Positions 22,925 through 25,696 of a stretch of DNA of 25,696 nt are shown here, piece after piece. The DNA comes from Bacteroidales bacterium M5 (GTDB taxonomy: Bacteria > Bacteroidota > Bacteroidia > Bacteroidales > Muribaculaceae): NCBI GenBank assembly GCA_001689535.1, contig LUJP01000044.1:1-25696 (forward strand). Reading direction: 5' to 3'. How positions within the stretch are numbered: position 1 is the first letter of the stretch; each line of letters starts with the position of its first letter. Under the pieces are notes generated by a model that saw only the letters and a list, made by a program, of their open reading frames with translations, was not told the origin of the DNA and searched no databases. The position numbers were made by a program, and so were the translations under genes.

Positions 22925-25558
22925 GTGACTAAAAGAACTGCAAAGGAGATTCGCGAGTCGTTCAAGGACTTCTTCCGCGAAAAAGGACACAAGATTGTTC
23001 CCTCCGCTCCAATGGTAATCAAGGACGATCCCACGCTGATGTTTACCAACGCGGGTATGAACCAGTTTAAAGATATAATCCTCGGCAACAAAGCTGCGAA
23101 ATACCACCGTGTGGCCGACTCGCAGAAGTGTCTGCGCGTCAGCGGCAAACATAATGACCTCGAAGAGGTGGGAATGGACACTTACCACCACACTATGTTC
23201 GAGATGCTCGGCAACTGGAGCTTCGGCGACTATTTCAAGAAAGAGGCCATAGACTGGGCCTGGGAATATCTGGTTGACGTGCTCAAGCTCGATCCCGACA
23301 GACTTTATGCCACGGTGTTCGAAGGTTCGGTTGAAGAGGGGCTGGAACGTGACGATGAGGCTGCTTCCTACTGGGAACAGCATCTGCCCAAGGATCATAT
23401 AATCAATGGCAACAAGCGCGACAACTTCTGGGAAATGGGCGATACGGGCCCATGCGGACCGTGCTCGGAGATTCACATTGACCTCCGCAGCGACGAAGAA
23501 CGCGCCGCCAAACCGGGCGCGGAGATGGTGAACCATGACCATCCCCAGGTGATAGAGATATGGAACCTCGTGTTCATGCAGTATAACCGCAAGGCCGACG
23601 GCTCTCTGGAGCCTCTTCCCGCCAAGGTGATAGACACCGGCATGGGATTCGAGCGTCTGTGCATGGCCCTGCAGGGCAAGACCTCGAACTACGACACTGA
23701 CGTGTTCCAGCCGATGATCGAGGTGATAGGCCGTCTGTCGGGTCATACCTACGGTACCGACCGCAAGACTGATGTGGCCATGCGCGTGATCGCCGACCAT
23801 GTGCGCACCATCGCATTCTCGATTGCCGACTCTCAGCTTCCCGGTAACGCCAAGGCCGGATATGTGATACGCCGCATCCTGCGCCGCGCCGTGCGCTATG
23901 CCTATACTTTCCTGGGTCAGAAACAAGCGTTCATGTACAAGCTCGTGGATACTCTCATTGAGAATATGGGCGATGCTTATCCCGAGCTTCCCGCGCAGCG
24001 CGAACTGATAATGCGCGTGATAAAAGAGGAAGAGGATTCGTTCCTCCGCACACTCGAAAACGGCATCAAGATGCTCGATAATGCCATAGCCGCCGCTCGC
24101 AAGGAGGGTAAGACCGAGATTTCGGGCAAGGAGGCTTTTGTGCTTTACGATACCTATGGTTTCCCGCTTGACCTTACCGAACTCATACTGAAAGAGAATG
24201 GCATGACTCTGGACCAGGCCGGCTTCGACAGCGAAATGCAGGCCCAGAAGGAGCGTGCCCGCAATGCGGCTGCCACCGAGACAGGCGACTGGACGGTGGT
24301 GAACGAGGGCGAGCCTGAGTTCGTGGGCTATGACTATACAAAGGTTCCCACACGCATACTCCGCTACCGTCTGGTGAAGCAGAAGAAAGGGGAGTATTAT
24401 CAGATAGTTCTCGCACAGTCGCCTTTCTACGCCGAGATGGGCGGTCAGGTAGGTGACCGCGGTACCCTTACTGATTCCGAGGGCCGCGTGACCGAGGTGT
24501 ATGACACCAAGCGTGAGAACGGAATGGCAGTACACCTGGTGAAGGAACTGCCTGCTGACGTTACAGATACATTTGAGGCTGCCATCGACGAGAAGGCCCG
24601 CATGGCCACATCGTGCAACCACACGGCCACCCATCTTATCCATCAGGCCTTGCGCCAGGTGCTGGGTACGCATGTGGAGCAGCGCGGATCGTTCGTATCG
24701 CCGGATGTTCTCAGATTCGACTTCTCGCATTTCCAGAAGCTCACACCCGAGGAACTGCGCAAGGTAGAACATCTGGCCAACGCCAAGGTGCGCGAGGCCA
24801 TAGCGCGCGACGAACGCCGGTCGGTGCCTATAGCCGAGGCCCGCGAGATGGGTGCCATGGCGCTGTTCGGCGAGAAATACGGCGATGAGGTGCGCGTGAT
24901 ACGTTACGGCGACTCCGTGGAGCTCTGCGGCGGAACGCACGTGGCTAATTCAGGCAACATCGGCATGATAAAAATCGTGTCGGAAAGCAGCATTGCAGCC
25001 GGTATCCGCCGTATTGAGGCCATAACCGGCGAGGCTGTGGAGAATGCCATGGACGAGCTCACGGACACCCTTCATAATGTGGCAGCGATGTTCAACAACG
25101 CTCCTGATGTGGAGGCTGCCGTGAAGAAGGCTGTGGCTGAGAATTCCGACCTTCACAAGCAGGTGGAGGAATACTTCAAGGAGCGCGTGGTGAATCTCTC
25201 GCGTCAGCTTCTCGACAAGGCTACCGAGACTCCGGCAGGAGTGAAAATCGTGGAGATGCAGGGCCTGAGAATGCCCGATGTGGTGAAGAACGTGGCTTTC
25301 AACGTAAGAAATCTTTCGGGTGAGAACACAGTGTTCATCGCAGCCACGAAGGATGCAGGCGGCAAGCCGCTGCTTACCGTGATGGTGACTGACGATCTGG
25401 TGAAGTCGGGGCTTAACGCATCGCAGATTGTGCGTAATGCCGCCAAGAAAATTCAGGGTGGCGGCGGCGGTCAGCCCGGGTTTGCCCAGGCTGGCGGCAA
25501 GAACGCCGACGGACTCACCGAGGCTTTTGCCGAGATGCGAGCTGCTGTAGAAGCATAA
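22925..25558 (+). CDS. alaS: Alanine-tRNA ligase
   Basis: Charges tRNA-Ala with alanine in the cytoplasm and edits mischarged Ser and Gly. At 877 aa it is full length. The class II catalytic core is at 1 to about 250 (FREKGHKIVPSAPM, HHTMFEMLGNWSFGDYF near 88-104, GMGFERL near 239-245), followed by the tRNA-recognition helical domain to about 460. The editing domain has HTATH (His576, His580) and CGGTH (Cys668, His672), the four zinc ligands. A C-Ala domain follows, ending with the glycine-rich KIQGGGGGQPGFAQAGGKN near 842-860. The start is a GTG at 22925; no in-frame ATG lies close upstream, and the N-terminus it gives matches Bacteroidetes AlaS. A strong hairpin terminator follows the stop by 28 bp. 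Confidence 0.98.
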   Translation: MTKRTAKEIRESFKDFFREKGHKIVPSAPMVIKDDPTLMFTNAGMNQFKDIILGNKAAKYHRVADSQKCLRVSGKHNDLEEVGMDTYHHTMFEMLGNWSFGDYFKKEAIDWAWEYLVDVLKLDPDRLYATVFEGSVEEGLERDDEAASYWEQHLPKDHIINGNKRDNFWEMGDTGPCGPCSEIHIDLRSDEERAAKPGAEMVNHDHPQVIEIWNLVFMQYNRKADGSLEPLPAKVIDTGMGFERLCMALQGKTSNYDTDVFQPMIEVIGRLSGHTYGTDRKTDVAMRVIADHVRTIAFSIADSQLPGNAKAGYVIRRILRRAVRYAYTFLGQKQAFMYKLVDTLIENMGDAYPELPAQRELIMRVIKEEEDSFLRTLENGIKMLDNAIAAARKEGKTEISGKEAFVLYDTYGFPLDLTELILKENGMTLDQAGFDSEMQAQKERARNAAATETGDWTVVNEGEPEFVGYDYTKVPTRILRYRLVKQKKGEYYQIVLAQSPFYAEMGGQVGDRGTLTDSEGRVTEVYDTKRENGMAVHLVKELPADVTDTFEAAIDEKARMATSCNHTATHLIHQALRQVLGTHVEQRGSFVSPDVLRFDFSHFQKLTPEELRKVEHLANAKVREAIARDERRSVPIAEAREMGAMALFGEKYGDEVRVIRYGDSVELCGGTHVANSGNIGMIKIVSESSIAAGIRRIEAITGEAVENAMDELTDTLHNVAAMFNNAPDVEAAVKKAVAENSDLHKQVEEYFKERVVNLSRQLLDKATETPAGVKIVEMQGLRMPDVVKNVAFNVRNLSGENTVFIAATKDAGGKPLLTVMVTDDLVKSGLNASQIVRNAAKKIQGGGGGQPGFAQAGGKNADGLTEAFAEMRAAVEA

Positions 25559-25586
25559 TCACTGGAAATCAAGATAATTATAGGAT

Positions 25587-25632
25587 AAATGAGGATGGGC
25601 TAAGCCGGCCCATCCTCATTTTGTTTTTTCCG
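25587..25632 (+). terminator. Rho-independent terminator of alaS
   Basis: A perfect 14-bp stem, AAATGAGGATGGGC (25587-25600) with GCCCATCCTCATTT (25608-25621), closes a 7-base loop (TAAGCCG). It is followed by GTTTTTT on the + strand. It starts 28 bp after the alaS stop codon. Confidence 0.9.
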
Positions 25633-25696
25633 AACAAAACAAAATCCATGGCCGTTGTAGTGACATATATGGGGCATAAAACGAAGTGATTTGTTT

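Noticed and set aside
22796..24940. Long open minus-strand frame of 714 codons opposite alaS
   Set aside because: It is the antisense of a certain gene. The protein has no recognisable domain, is rich in His, Leu and Ala as expected for reversed codons of this composition, and has no promoter box or partner.

Overview
The window looks like chromosomal DNA of a gut-type Bacteroidales bacterium, possibly Muribaculaceae-like. This is an inference. It rests on a giant SprA (type IX secretion) gene next to ruvA, an AlaS whose N-terminus is of the Bacteroides kind, lipoprotein signals typical of the phylum, TAnnTTTG-type -7 promoter boxes and few clear Shine-Dalgarno sites. No tRNA, rRNA, CRISPR array, insertion sequence or prophage gene was seen.

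Layout. 13-1918 (+): two exported accessory proteins, a DUF4377-type lipoprotein and a putative HExxH zinc metallopeptidase. 1919-2518: 600 bp without a gene between convergent genes, holding several repeat types, including a four-unit 22-bp tandem repeat. 2519-5104 (-): a KtrB/KtrA potassium uptake pair. 5189-9245 (-): a surface protein with a TonB-plug-like domain but no barrel, then the ABC-F ATPase Uup 4 bp downstream. 9366-17499 (-): ruvA followed by sprA, an arrangement known from other Bacteroidetes. 17569-18246 (+): an RluA-type pseudouridine synthase. 18263-18387: a composite hairpin element. 18423-22136 (-): four genes that appear to form one module. 22302-22637 (-): a small MerR-type regulator. 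22925-25558 (+): alaS, followed by a strong terminator.

The most interesting part is 18423-22136. Its first gene fuses a NapH-like membrane quinol dehydrogenase to a NapG-like four-cluster ferredoxin and carries an internal twin-arginine motif at the junction. It overlaps by ATGA with an aldo/keto reductase that has its own twin-arginine signal, a lipobox and a C-terminal double-cluster ferredoxin domain. An S-component-like membrane protein and TatA follow. The layout suggests that electrons pass from the quinol pool across the membrane to an exported, folded, iron-sulfur-linked aldo/keto reductase, with a Tat subunit encoded beside its two apparent substrates. The reaction is unknown.

A family of short extragenic elements (CCATGG palindromes and TGCACGAGCGTGCA-type hairpins) occurs three times, at 2155-2200, 18263-18387 and about 22737-22856, always between genes.
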